In this document: positions 49,103 to 62,500 of the stretch, piece after piece
How the letters are laid out: the number at the start of each line of letters is the position of its first letter
How positions within the stretch are numbered: the first letter of the stretch is position 1
DNA from: Vespula vulgaris
Lineage: Eukaryota; Arthropoda; Insecta; Hymenoptera; Vespidae
Direction: 5' to 3'
Assembly: GCF_905475345.1 (NCBI RefSeq)
Contig: NC_066608.1
Span: 3,217,501-3,281,500, forward strand
Length of the DNA: 64,000 nt
Program-made: the position numbers and the translations under genes
The notes under the pieces: generated by a model
What the model was told of the DNA's origin: nothing
The model's input: only the letters and a program-made list of their open reading frames with translations
The model's database searches: none

Positions 49103-50735
49103 GAGGTGAACGGCTCTGATGGTACGAAGTCGCCTTGAGCCAGATGGATCGGCGATCGTTTGTCGTTCTTAACGCCAGCGGGGCTCAACGCCGGCGTTGA
49201 TATTCACCGACTGATGCCAGAAAAATTACCCGATTAGTTGGTAACCCCGCAACAGCTCCTCGTTCCTTCTTCTCACCCTCTCTTTCTATCTTCTTCTCTC
49301 TTTCTCTCCTTCTCTCTCTCTCTCTCTCTCTCTTCGTTTTCTTCCATCTCGTTCGTTCTATCGCAAACGCGCTTGCCTCATCTTTCTTAACGGCTGCGAC
49401 GCAACCGTTTCAAAGTTTCCTCTCACCTCGTTCGACCGCGAAGGTTCCTCGTTCATTTTGGCCCACTTCTCGACTCCTTCTCGAGCTACGTGTAGGTACC
49501 CTTCGTATAGGCACCCACCCTATAGAACCTCCAGCAGTTCTCGTCGAACTCCGAGATGCTCGGCTCTAATTCGCTCCCATCAATTAGGATTTTCCGCGGC
49601 GAGAGAAATTAGGCGAAACTGGCTAAACCCCCTCTCCCAACTCTACCCCGTACGCGGTTTACCGGGATAGCGATTTGTTTTGTGAACCCTTTTAGTTGGT
49701 GTTACCGTGAATAACTAATACCGCGGTTCGTTCGTCCCTTCTGAAAAATTTTCAAACAAACCGGCTCCGTATTTTCATTATGGACTAAATTCAAACGATT
49801 AAGATCGGATAGACTTATGGTGGTATATTGTAAATGGTTTTATATTTAATCAGAAATTATTTCACAGGGTTCAAAAGTTTTTCCTTAACGTTCTTGGATA
49901 ACGTTAGCTACGTTCACGTGGATCTTGCTTTGTAAGATTAAACTTTGCTTCTATTAGTTTCGTCTCGCGATTCGATCCGTCGTTCTTGTCGACCTCGATT
50001 TTAACTCCGGTGTGGAGCTAGTCGCAGGAGAAACATGAGCGCACAACGAACCGATGCGAATGTGGAACAGCTTACGTACGGCGAACAATAAAACGTCTAT
50101 GCGTTACGAATGTAAAAATTCTCGTGTACATAAGCGAGAGTTAAGAGGAGGAATTGCTGCGTAGCACCGTCACAGTTACGAGATACGTGCGACATATTGT
50201 GTTTTATAGACCTTGCCAAGACATAATTGGTAAGAATAATTAATAAAAAAAAAAAAAAAGAAAAATGAAGAAAAGAAAAAAGGACAAACATTTGCTTATT
50301 CATGCTATTAAACGCATTGAGTTGTTCTTTAAAAATTGTCTTATAAAAAAATATTATTACAATTGCAGTTTCGTCTCAATAGGTATGTATATTATTATAA
50401 ACGTTAGAAGTATCAATTTACTTTCACTATATCCATCAAAACTTTACAAATACTTGAAAAAAAATAGTATAGCAGTTGTTATTTTTAATTTATCTAATTG
50501 TCCAAAAAACATTCAAGGAAAAAAGTTTTTGTTTTATACAATTGTAATGTTTCACGATTTCGTTAGGCATAAAAGAAAAATTTGTTAGTTTCATGGTTCT
50601 AGCGTTAAAAAATAAATGTGATCAAATGTTTTTTTATTATCATTTAATATTAAATAAAAATTATGAGAATAAATATTTGCAATAGTTGCAAATAACATTT
50701 AAAATATTTATGAAAAGTAAGTAAATTCTCGTATA
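49103..50735. other. No gene seen: unique upstream flank
   Basis: Moderate-GC unique sequence to about 50080, then AT-rich up to the pogo-like element. Homeodomain-type TTAG/ATTA words are frequent near 49230 and 49580-49610, but no coding frame is recognised. Confidence 0.55.
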
Positions 50736-51040
50736 CAGTTGGTCCTTGTATAACACGAGATACGTTCCTTCTTACATGAATTTCTGTTATACGAGTTACG
50801 TAGGTTATAAAATTTCCATATCATTGTATTTTCCCCCTTCGAACGATGCAACTTTGTTCTGGGACATATGCCTTTGTCATTAAAAACAACGGAAATATTT
50901 AAAGCGGTCAAGTTGGATGGGACACCTGTATACCGTGTTATGCCTGTTAAGTCCTTTTCTTACAGTATTATGCGAACACACAAACCATTATTTTTGGCGT
51001 TGTTTCATACGAACAACTCTTGTTATACAAAGATCTCCTG
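50736..51040. mobile_element. pogo/Tigger-like MITE (Tc1/mariner type) with TA target duplication
   Basis: The left end CAGTTGGTCCTTGTATAAC and the reverse complement of the right end CAGGAGATCTTTGTATAAC agree at most positions, and both continue ANGAG. The CAG terminus, the TATAAC-CGAG subterminal motif (again at about 50790) and flanking TA dinucleotides (50734-50735, 51041-51042) are typical of pogo/Tigger-derived elements. At 305 bp it cannot encode a transposase, and the small open frames inside do not resemble one. Confidence 0.75.
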
Positions 51041-51042
51041 TA

Positions 51043-52015
51043 TTAAATTTTACCCGTGAGAATCATTAATAATTAATTCATTCAAAGTCAGATTTAATCG
51101 AATCTAATATATCTAAAAAAATTAAAAGAATTCTTTTTGAATTAAACGTCAACTAATAAACAAAATTTACAAGTCTACAAGTACTGTACTTTTCGCAAAG
51201 TAATGGAGATTTATAAAAAAAGCAAAAATAAGAAGGAAAAAAAAAAAGAAAAAAAAAAAAAACCGTGGTAGTTAGAGGAACTCTTGCGAGAAACGAAATT
51301 CAAAAGTTGTCTTTTCAACATAGAAGCGATGAGACAAGACTGGCGGATCTAGAGAAAGGTCGGAAAAGGGCGAGGAGTATCTAGTGTGTAGCCCTTACTG
51401 TGCTCGACGTGGATACGAGCAACGCTCGTTCTTGATAATGTAACAGACAGCACGTTCGAGGGTGCCTGCCGCTCGAAAGGAAAACGAGCGAGGAAGCGTG
51501 TAGGGGAGAGTGAGAGGGTAGAATGGTAAGAGTGGCTTAGGGGGCTCTTAATAATTCGGCTGCACTGAAGTGCCACGTATGAAGCCGGTTGGTCCTCCTC
51601 TTTATATACATATAGCTTTGCACACTTAGCGGTCGTACAAGCTTAACGCTGAAGAGACGACGCTTCGTGATGGGCAAGAGGAGAAAGAAGAGGGAGGAAG
51701 GGAAGAGGAAGCCTGCTCGAAAAAGGATGTAAATTCGCTCCGTGGCTGCTGTGCCGCTACAAGACTTTTATCGCGTAGAAACATTTACCGCGAGGCGTGC
51801 GGCATTTGCATGCAAACGCGATCGCGTCCCATCTTCCTGTCCTCCCTCGACCACCCACCGCCTATTTTCTTCGCACGGGAGGTCAACATTTACATGCTCG
51901 TTGCTATCCATTTCCTCTCTCTTTTTCTCGAGTCGATCTCTGTCTCCCCTGTCTATACTTACGTATGTATAAGTATACATGACTCTCTTATATTCCTCTT
52001 TCTTTTATCGTGTTT
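51043..52015. other. No gene seen: unique upstream flank between element and GA/CT repeats
   Basis: An A-run at 51236-51262 is followed by GC-richer unique DNA (51300-51900) with only short frames of no recognised similarity. Confidence 0.6.
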
Positions 52016-52174
52016 CGTACTCTCTCTTTCTCTCTCTTTCTTTCTTTCTTTTTTTCCTTCTCTCTCTGTGAGTAGGAAGACACGTCGAGTTCGACTCGAG
52101 AAGAGAACGAAACTACTAGGACACGAAGAAGCACGAATAATGTCGAAAAACTCTCGATTCCCTATGCGGTAAAA

Positions 52175-52257
<83 letters not shown>

Positions 52258-52306
52258 AGAGAAGAGCAGCTATCGAGTGATTCCCGTTTTTTTTCGTACA
52301 CCAAGA

Positions 52307-52370
<64 letters not shown>

Positions 52371-52385
52371 CCCTTTCTCTCTTCC
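52015..52385. repeat. CT tract, then a GA block facing a CT block (inverted microsatellite)
   Basis: CT at 52018-52068; GA at 52174-52260; CT at 52307-52384. The last two are complementary across a 46-bp spacer. Confidence 0.93.
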
Positions 52386-53165
52386 TTTCTTTTATTTTTC
52401 CCTCTCGTACGTGGCGATTCGTAGACATATCAACAGGTTTTGGGATACCTTCCGGTGGCATTTGTTCGGCACATATGATCGGTAGAGAGTCTGGGGCCGG
52501 ATGACGCGGGCCGATTTATTCCCTTGGATTTATAAACGCCCATCCGTCGTCGGAGATATAAAGTCGTGCATCGTTGTTCTCGCAAAGCTGACTTTTACGA
52601 GCCAGTCACGCTAGTTTTGTTGAGTAAAATTTTTCATAGTAGATATCTACGTACATACATACGTATATACATATACATATACATATATAGGTATATCTTA
52701 ACGCGTATAGGTTATCGAATCACGTGCGGAGAAATACTTTTTAGGGGTGGAAAAAATCAGAAAACAAAAAATACAAAATGCAAAATAAAAAGTAAAAGAG
52801 AAAAGATAAAAAGAAATACATCGAAAAGTTCTCGCGTGTCGGAAAATTAAAGACAAAAGAAGAAAAATAGAAAACGTGGTCGGGACGTTAGAGAAACACA
52901 GGCTTCGTCGTTGACGTATTAGAGGACGAAGTGGAACTCTGTCTAGCGCAAAGCGAGAAGGTCTCTCCTCCATCTCCTCCATCTTCTCCATCTCCTCCTC
53001 CTCTTCCTCCTTCTCCTCCTCCTCCTCCATCTCTGCCTCCTTCTCCACCCTCTAGCTTGTTCCAATAGCCGTGCTCTGGTTGGATATGCATAGCACCGCG
53101 GTCATTTGTAACGTTGAACCCCCTCTGGCGCATCTAAGCGAGCTTTTCGCAACGGTGACCCTACT
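52386..53165. other. No gene seen: unique sequence with CTCCTC triplets
   Basis: It contains an AT/GTAT run (52650-52695), an A-rich run (52755-52870) and CTC/CAT triplets (52970-53045). Confidence 0.6.
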
Positions 53166-53167
53166 AC

Positions 53168-53224
53168 TCTCTTCTCTTCTCTTCTCTTCTCTTCTCTTCT
53201 CTTCTCTTCTCTTCTCTTCTCTCC
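53168..53224. repeat. CTTCT pentanucleotide repeat
   Basis: About 11 nearly perfect five-base units. Confidence 0.94.
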
Positions 53225-53257
53225 TTCCCATTTAACTTCCTCCTACGGTGAACGGTG

Positions 53258-53364
53258 GCATCGGGCTCTTCTCTCTCTCTCTCTCTCTTTTTCTTTTTTC
53301 TTTTTTCTTTTTCTTTATCTCTTTCTCTCTTTCTTTCTCTCTCGACGACGAAGCCGGGCGTTAC

Positions 53365-53409
<45 letters not shown>

Positions 53410-53411
53410 CG
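53258..53411. repeat. CT block facing a GA block
   Basis: CT/CTTT at 53265-53343 and GA at 53369-53409, complementary across a 25-bp spacer. Confidence 0.92.
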
Positions 53412-53582
53412 ACGTATCACCCGCCGGCAGTCATCCGGCGGCTCGCAAAACCTTCCTGACACGACGTGACTCGCGACGAAGGAGCCTCTCTGCCAGTGGG
53501 AAACGGAAAGAAGGGGGCGGAAAACGAGCGCGAGAACGAAGGGAAGATGAGATAGAACGGAGGAGCCGTTCGTTCCGATCCT

Positions 53583-53650
53583 CACGAACTCATTCTTTCT
53601 CTCTCTTTCTTCTTCTCTCTCTATCTCTTTATTTCTTTCTTTCTTTCTTC

Positions 53651-53692
<42 letters not shown>

Positions 53693-53932
53693 CTTACACG
53701 TACCGAAGAAAGAATCTAACAGTCTTCTTCTTTTCTCTCCTATCGTGCTTCACCCTCCTACTATACCATCCCATTTCATCCTATCCCTCTCTCCTTCCCT
53801 CCTCCCCTCCCCTCTCCAACTGCTTTTTCACTTTCTTTTATATCCGCTAGACACGTCGGAGAAAAAGTATTCAGCGAAGATAACGAAGCTGACAGATACG
53901 ACGCTTCCGTCTCTCTCTCTCTCTCTCTCTTT
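53583..53932. repeat. CTTT and CT microsatellites
   Basis: CT/CTTT at 53594-53692 and CT at 53911-53931, with pyrimidine-rich unique sequence between. Confidence 0.92.
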
Positions 53933-56900
53933 CTTCTTGATATTCTTTTTTCTAATAAGAAAAAAAAATTCGTTCACCAGTCCGTCTTAATCCATAATCA
54001 TTGAGAACAAGATCGAACGGATGTAGATTATATCTCATTTAGACGGATTAATTAGTAAAGTGGGTTATCCAAAGACAGAAGCAGGTTTCACGATATGTTA
54101 GAGAAAGAGGAGTAGAGAAAGAGTAGGAGGGGGAGAGCAGGAAGATGAAGTAGGAGAATGAGGATAAGGGGTGGGGAAGATCGAAGGGCAGGTTGAATAT
54201 TCGCTGACCCGTGCTAGCCATTGCGTTTGATGGAGCGAACGTTGGTAGGTTGTTGAAATCGAAGGGAGTGAAGAAGGGGGGTGAGCGAGAGGGGAGGATA
54301 CAGGAAACCGTTCGAGGTCGAAGGCTACGTCGAACCCTGGTGAACCATTACGATAATCCCTGTTGGCCCTCTTTTGCTACTATTTGGAATTTTTTTTTTT
54401 TCGAGCCGACCGTATCGGCAAAGATTTCGGTATTAAGCTTGATATTTTTTGATATATATTGTACATACATATAAAATCTGCGATCACAGGGAAAATAATA
54501 TTTTCGATAAAGTTTCTTTAATTTCGTTTATATATAAAGATTCTTAATGAAAATTAAATTTGAAAATTGATCTTAAGAAAAATAATTTTCTGATGTCTAA
54601 TAATTAATTCGAATAAATAATATTTAAATGATATTTAATAATTATAATTTAAAAGAAAATAATATATATCTATTAATATAGTTTTGAGTTATGAGGATTA
54701 AGTGAAAACAATGGGAAACGTAGAGATTTTATTCGCAGATTTTGTAAAGTACCGTTATGTGAAAATAAATGTTTTCTCGAATACACAATATCGAAGAATA
54801 TCGTTATTAAAATATTATATTTTAATTGTTTATTTGTTCGTTTGGTTTTATTAAATTTTATTGTTAAATATGTTAAATCGTGGTATTGTTTTTTAAATTA
54901 ATAATATTTTAAGTTATTATTAGATACAATTGTAATTACTACTAGATATTATAATTATTATTAGATATCATCGTAATTAAAGTTATTATTAGATACATCG
55001 TTATCATGTAAAACAGATTATTAAATCTTACGTTACAATGAATTCGTCATTATATTTGTTTCTAAAAAACATATTTAATAAATTTAATCAACTCTTTCGA
55101 TTTTAATATTTTCAATAATTTTTCATCAAATATTTAATGTCTTATTTTTTTTAATTGTGCAATAGAGAAGCAATATTTTTTATATTCACACACATTTAAT
55201 TGCAAAATATCGCGGTATTAAATTATAGACTTCCGGAAATTATATGCAACATTCAATGAAGTATTTCGTTCGATAAACACTAGTAGCGAATATTTTAAGT
55301 TGATTTAAGAATAATAGCTGTGAAACTGTTCAATTATTTCCTATAAAAATTTGAAAAAATCGAAAAAATTCCTTGACGATTTGTAAATAAATGAATTTGA
55401 TTAATTCGTCGAAATGCAAATCGTCAATTAACAAATGTAATAAGAAATTGTTCGTTGGCCTCTCTTTACGATAATCCTTTTCGACTTGATATTTAATCCA
55501 AGTATGTCGATAAAGAATTAAATTCATTATTATTACAATTTTTTTTCGCATATTAGAAATGATAACATTTCTAATTCGATTTAAATAATCAGACTTTCGC
55601 AAAGAGAAAAAAAAGAAAGAAAAAAGAAAGTATCGTATCCTTAAACGGAATCTCAAAGTTCGCTAAATCTTTCGACAAGGACTCCTTATCGAAGTTACTT
55701 TATCGTCTCGAGTATTGTTTGAGCATTCGCATAGTTCGTATACGATTTCGCAAGTTATAGTACGACTCGTGTAAACGACAAAGTACTCATACATATTCCG
55801 CTTTGTCGTAAAAGTATCGATGCACACTCTTTCCGGAACTTATTTCTCTTGGTAAGTTGCCAGCCGTAGTCTCTTTCGTTACTCGTAAAATTTGAAATAT
55901 GTAGAAGAGCGATAGTGCAATATCACCATGATCAAGCGCGTACGTACGAAGAGCGATATTTGTGGCTTACGAATTGAACGGTTCGCAAACGTAACGCGTT
56001 TTATTTCGGCTTTTGGTATCGATCGGAGTTTAACTGACGGTATTCGTTGGTACGATTTAACTCGAGTGTGAGTACAGTCGAGAATAATTCATTCGTTGAT
56101 ATCCGTTGGTAGGTAATATTTTCCATTGGATAAATTCGATAGTTTTTGGAATTTTCTCGTTTTTTTTTTCCCTTTTGAAAGATCGTTTATTTTACGCTTG
56201 GACTTTAAAAGGACATTCAGCTCAAAGTAGTATTCCGTGAAAGGATACGTAAGTTCTCAGAATAGATACTCGAACGCGCCTTTTACTCGTCGATGATATC
56301 GATTTCCCATTATGGTTGGAGAGCACGTTCGGCAAATCATTCGATTGATCCTCGAGGCACACACATTTGTCGCTGGAGAAGGAAAGAAAGAAGGTTCACT
56401 TTTGCAAGGCTGTCACTTCCTGCGTTTCGAAAGCTCGAATTCTTTCCATCTTTCTCTCTCTTTCTCTGTGTCTCTCTTTCTCTCTTTCGAAAGCTTTGAG
56501 ATTCGTTCGGTCTTATGAGCTTCTGAAAAATGTTCCCTCGTTTCGTGTAAATCCATTTCATCCATCCATTCATCTAACCCAAGCGTGTACGCGCGGTATA
56601 GGCTCATAGACTCGACGAAAATCGATGAACCGCTCGCGTTCGTGTTCGCTGTTCCGCCACTGGGAGCACTCAATTAATCCCATCGATACACCTACATACA
56701 ACTTGTCACGAACACACGACTCTATAGTCCCGACTATAAGAAGTACAAGGCCCGATCGACTCACTCCCTTTCCTTGGTAGGAGCAACCCTTCCTTCTATG
56801 TTCTTTAACATCGCTGACTCACGTGACTTATAAAAAGTTCTTTCTCTTTTACTCTTTTTTCTTTTCTTTTCTTTTCTTTTCTTTCCTTCTTTTTTTTTCT

Positions 56901-57590
56901 TTTTTCTTTTTTTTTTTTTTTTACAACCGAACGAATCCCGCAACTTTTCCTAACGGACTGAAACAACTCCAACTCTTTTTTTGCCTGGTATATAAAAACA
57001 ATTTATTTCATAATTCTTCACGTTGGCATTCGCAACGTTCATTCCCTTCGTATTAACGATCTCGAACTCTTGTACGTCCATAAGCACAAATTTAATAGGG
57101 CACGGCCAGAACTATTTTCATACTAAACATCATTGTTACGTTCTCGACGATATACCCACGAATTATATTTTTACGATCTTTCAGAATGTTTACTCATTCA
57201 CAACAAAATTAATGAAAATCGTTTGAATTCTGTCGGATATTCACATGGACAAATTTCTAAAGATAGACTCGTTAAATTTGTCGTGTTCATTGTAGTGTTC
57301 AAGCTTTCTGCAGAGTTCGTATAAGGGGGGATAGGAAATTTCAATGTAATCGTTGTTAGGTATCATTTAAACTTTCCGTCCTTCGGTCCACGTAGTAACC
57401 ACCGGTCCATTTATCGATGTCATTGGTTGCGAATTACAATGAGAAAGTGTTTGCAATTACTTATATATATATATATATTTCTCTCTCTTTCTCTTTCTCT
57501 TTCTCAACGATCAATCAACGAGAAAGAGAAACGTAGGATTTACATCCTTTCGAACGACAAAGGTGAAACATTTTCCTAATGTAGAAGGAA
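53933..57590. other. No gene seen: upstream flank, very AT-rich at 54420-55650
   Basis: Short GA/CT and T-rich runs (56445-56490, 56845-56923) interrupt unique sequence. The words GTTATTATTAGATA recur at 54913, 54957 and 54983, a small local repeat. No frame is recognised. Confidence 0.6.
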
Positions 57591-57599
57591 ATGGTAAAG

Positions 57600-57870
57600 G
57601 GAGTTAAGAGGAGGGGTGGGGAGGAAGAGAAATGTAGACTGACGGATGGCGGTGGGTCTTTATCTCGCGGAGGATGCGGTCTTTATCAGGGTCGGAAAGT
57701 ACGTTAGCCAATGGGTATCCCGGCGAGATTAGGATGTCGAGAAACGTTAAGTTCGGTTTAGTCTAAGCGTTTGGCTGGTGTAGATAAAGCGGAACGAACT
57801 ATTTTCCGCTGCGAGAACGCTGATTTGCAGAGTCGTAAGCTTCGTGGATTTTGAAAGTTCGGTATTAATC
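57600..57870. promoter_or_regulatory. GC-richer block with three WGATAR sites and a CCAAT box
   Basis: TTATCT at 57659, TTATCA at 57683 and AGATAA at 57782 fit the GATA-factor consensus; CCAAT lies at 57708-57712. It is unique sequence next to AT-rich DNA. Enhancer role is inferred. Confidence 0.25.
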
Positions 57871-60800
57871 GATAATAGCTAAGGCGCGAAAAATGTAAGA
57901 CAAAGAGAGGAGAGTTATAGATAGGTGGATAGATAAATAGAGAGAGAGAGAGAGAGAGGAAAGTAAAAAAAATTTGGGCTCATCGAACTGGTTAAAAATG
58001 ATGGCCGTCATCGATAAGTAACACCTTTTGACGATCACAGCTTAAGGACTTTAAAAATATCGTAGAAATTTTCGCAGTAAGTTTGAGAACTTTACTGATC
58101 CTTCTTGGTATCCTTCGAACAAAACTTTTAGGATTCTATTGAAATAGATTCGAAATGTTTGGGAATGCTGGCGAAAGCTCTCTCATATATCTTTAGAGAT
58201 TAATGAGAATTATTGCTTGGTGACAATTTGTTTGGTAAGAGGTAGCTACAGCGTGGAAGAATAACACGTCCGATCGTTTTCAAGGACCTCTTTTTCACAA
58301 TATTGACGGTCGAACTGTTTAATTTGGTAGAATTTAGTCGGAAATTTAGTTAGTTCAAAGTACGCTACAAATATAATGATTATCGTTAATTACCAGGATA
58401 ACAGAAATAAAGATATTATAAATATAACAATTACCATTATGTTATTAATTTATGTTATTAATTGTTTACAACTGTTATTAATTTTTACTTGTTTCGCTTT
58501 TACGCGCTATTATTTTATTATTCCACTATTATATGTATATAATATTATTTTGTTATTGTAAAATACTATTGCAAAATAAAAAAGTATAAAGTATAAGTAA
58601 AAAATCATGTATGTATTTGTAAATATTTAGAAACATTGTATATATATATATATATATATAATATTTTTAATTATTACATATATATTTAATAATTTCATTT
58701 TTTTTAATAAATGAGTAATAATAATTTAATTGAAATTTAATATTAATAATTATTACATATTATATACACATATATATATTAATTTTTAATTATTACTTTT
58801 TTATTTCATTTATTTATTATTTAATTTATAAAACACTATTCGTTATTTACAAACGCAGATTGAATTTTTACCGATCGTTAGTGCGAAACTATCGATCACT
58901 GGTCTAACAATAAAACTATTAACTTCTCTCTGATTAAAAACTCTGATTTAGAAACTGACTCTACTTAGCTTAATTCTTTTCGAAACTTGGTTTGTGTTTT
59001 CCGATCCATACACACGCACACACATATATACATATCGAGCTATTTTAATCGTATTTTTTACTTAGTAACAGAAATACTTGATATGCTTTTAAGTATTATG
59101 ATGTCGTCATTTCAAACGTGGTTTTAGCGATATCGTCACATTCACCGAACTTCCTCCGTTATCTTTAATTAATATTCTTTTATAATTGATATTTTTTTTC
59201 TGTTTTAGTTTATAACAGTTCGGTCATTGTACTAGATGATTGATTTTACAACCGAAAACATTCATTTCTATACTATTATATTATATAAGATGTAAATTAA
59301 ATCGTAATATGTAAAATATATACTATATTTTAACACATTATCCAGAAATAAATTTTTATTGAAAATATATTATGTAACGTGCACTTTTCAATGATTTAAT
59401 ATTATACCAGTTTAAATAGGATATTAAAAATGTATAGATATGTGTAAAATATTTTATATTTATGTAAATGTTTTTATCATAAATTGTTTAGATATAAGGT
59501 ATATATTTACTTTTAAATGTTATAAGATTGATCGTTCTCCTGCAATTGTGAAGTAAATTTCGTATGTATTTAAAAACAATACTCTTCGTTTCTCTCGGTA
59601 ATGTGTTAATATTAAAACGAGTACCACGTTGAAACTATTCAAAAAATTCGCTTAAAATTGCAAACATTTTCGAAATTATTGTTTCGCACGAATTATTTGT
59701 AAAATTTCAATGGAATCCGTTCGCTGTAATCATATTATCTTGTTTGTATATTTATTGTATCCATGAAACTATTTGTGATATACATATAATAATAGCCATT
59801 TTGAGGTTTGTTAAGTTAGTTAGACTTTTTAAATCAAGACTTTTCTCAGAACAATATGTAAAGTTTCATTATTATATATCGTTCAATGCATAGTCGAAAA
59901 AATTTTATGCACACGAATGCACACGTATATTTAATAAAGTAATATAATTCTTGTAGAAAATAAAAAAAAGAAAATGCAGAAATTCCGCTTAATTCTATTT
60001 AAAATTATAATGAGGTTACGTTTTTCGAGGATAGTGATTGCGTAAGACGTTCTCTACGGTTTTGTTTTTAAAGGAGTAGTACGTGTTGCAAAAAAAAAAA
60101 AATAAAAGATAAAGAAAAAGAAAAAAATTTTTTGTGAAGAAAATTCGTGAACTTTACACAGATACATACACACACGCACGCATATGTTTGCAACAATTTA
60201 AAATGTCTTCCTCCCGGTCGTATTATCTTAAGATACGAAGTATCTCTCGAGTTTCTTCTCGGAATCCTGTGAATTAAATACAAAGTTGATAAAGCCGAAA
60301 ATATGTTTGGACTTTCTACGGTGAAATACTACGTAAAGACGAAAAGGGTAGGTTGCGAGAAGAGAATGGCAAAGCATTCCGATCCTTCGGAGTGTCTTTC
60401 ATCATAGCATGCCACACCATAGTACAAACTGCAGTAAACGTAGACTAGTAGAAGGTTCTAACAGGTATATGCGCATCTTTAGAATGCAACTATGAATTCT
60501 TGTCAACGTTTTCTCCAGCTCGCGAAAATCGTCAAAATTAAAGTATTTATGATAAATCGTATGTATTATTTATTTTTTACAATAAATAGTAATAAATTTG
60601 AATAGTTAATTAAATCCTTTTTTTTTGTTTTCATTTTATTCATTTATTATTGAAATAAGAGAAATTGTAAAAGAGTAAGTCGAATATCTACATGTGTGTA
60701 TATATATTTATGTGTGTATGTGTGTGTGTGTATAGAGTTCACGTTTGCGTAGATGGTAAATGAAATTTCTCCTTGTATACCGTGGAAAATGAGAAGCACG

Positions 60801-61498
60801 ACGCGTTGGGAATGGAAGATGCAGATCGGTTTGCGGATCAGATAGACCAGTAGATATGGTCTGGAATTCCTGAGAAGATAGGACGATATCCTATTGACAA
60901 AGGGAAAATCGAAACGAAAGAGAACGGTTCCGTTAGCCTTTCTCGATTACGTAAGATCGTACCTTTGAAAATTTCTTCTTGTTTTATTATTCATTTTTCA
61001 GTAAAGGATTAATTTGATACGAGAAAAACAGAAAAAAGGAAACAAAAAGAAAATAAATAACATTTCAAATCGAAAGGGTATTTTGATGTAAATCGTATTA
61101 ATATGCAGGTAAATAAAATCATATTTGATTACCTTTATTCTTTGAATCGATTGATAATTCAAATCTAGTTACGTAAAGTCGTAGATCAAACGATATTAAC
61201 GAGAACTTTTTTTCATTGTAAATGAAATTCATGAAGATGTGTATATATATATGCTAATAATTATTTATAAATTTTGTATGTTATTATTCTTCAAGTATTA
61301 TAAATATATAGTAAATAATTAATATACAAAAAATTTATAGATTTATTTAGGCCTAAAAAATGTATTATATAATAATAATTTAAATTTAAAGTAGTTATTT
61401 AAAATATAACAAAGATATTTAAATCGTAAATTTAATAATATATAAATAAATGATTTCTAATAAAAATTCATATATTAATATGTGTGTGTGCGTGTGTA
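57871..61498. other. No gene seen: AT-rich far-upstream flank
   Basis: GA run (57939-57959), AT runs (58638-58662) and otherwise AT-rich unique sequence. Frames are short and low-complexity. Confidence 0.65.

Positions 61499-61556
<58 letters not shown>
61499..61556. repeat. AT dinucleotide repeat, ~26 units
   Basis: Uninterrupted TA run flanked by GT/CA dinucleotides; GA/GAAA follows at 61750-61808. Confidence 0.94.
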
Positions 61557-61566
<10 letters not shown>

Positions 61567-61854
61567 TGAATATCGTTTGCAATATAAATTGAAAAATAGG
61601 AAAAAATAAGATGTTATTTCAAACGAAAATAATAAAGTTAATTATCCTAAGATAAATAGGAAAAATATGATATTATGTTGAACTGGAATAATAACGTTAG
61701 CGGAATAAAAACAGATGATTTTAATTCCGGTTGAAATAGGAATAAAAATAAGGAGAAAGAAAGAGAGAAAGATAGAGAAAAAGAGAGAAAGAGAGAAACT
61801 AGAGAGATGGTTATAGTATAAAGTTGTAAGAAGCTGTAAGTACGTGATAGCAAG

Positions 61855-62100
61855 GTGACGGAGGATGGATGAAATGCCAGTCCCCAACGGCAGTGACGCG
61901 GAGCACGCTGCCGCAAAATGGATGACGTACAGGTGACAGGTGAAAAAAAATATGATATATTAGGGACCATTAGGCGAGGAGTACCGTGGCTCGCTTCTAC
62001 AACTCGGTCCTGTAACGGAGGGCTAATGGCGCAAGGCGTTAGCGTTGCTTCTTCCAGGAGTGCTCGAGCGTACCTTCTCAAAGAGTATGTGCAAAAAGGC
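61855..62100. promoter_or_regulatory. GC-richer island with paired CAGGTG E-boxes
   Basis: In otherwise AT-rich DNA this unique block holds CAGGTG at 61930-61935 and 61937-61942, seven bases apart. It is open in one frame on each strand without recognised similarity. Confidence 0.25.
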
Positions 62101-62184
62101 TAACAAAAATATTCTAGTTTAGCAAGAATTTCTAAGAAAACCATGCCGAATAGGCGCATCTTCGTTAGCAACATCTTAATTCTT

Positions 62185-62500
62185 TTTTTTTCTTTTAAGA
62201 AATATCACTTTATTAACCCCTCAATGTATGATTCTCTTTTGAACAATTTTTAATATAAAAATATATTAATGATAGAGTAAATTCATTATTCAGTAAAGAT
62301 ATATTTAAAAGTAAGTATTAATGAAAAAATTATATTTTTGCTTTGCTTTTCTTTTCTTTTTCTTTTCTTTTAAGAAATATCACTTTATTAACCCCTTAAT
62401 GCACGATTCTCCTTTGAAAAATTTTTAATATACAAATATATTAATCATAAAGTGAATTCATTATTCAATAAAGATATATTAAAAAGTAAACAACCATAAA
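62185..62500. repeat. Diverged tandem duplication, 2 x ~175 bp
   Basis: TCTTTTAAGAAATATCACTT followed by a TTAACCCCT word, a TTTTTAATAT word and TTCATTATTCA occurs at about 62191 and again at 62366, with scattered substitutions. Confidence 0.85.

Noticed and set aside
50868..51059. Small protein gene (63 codons) inside 50736-51040
   Set aside because: It overlaps the terminal repeat of the MITE and does not resemble a transposase; it is a chance frame in the element.
61647..62081. 144-codon minus-strand frame and overlapping 61-codon plus-strand frame
   Set aside because: The minus frame runs into Ser/Phe/Leu from a GA repeat; the overlap of both strands reflects a local GC-rich, stop-poor patch.
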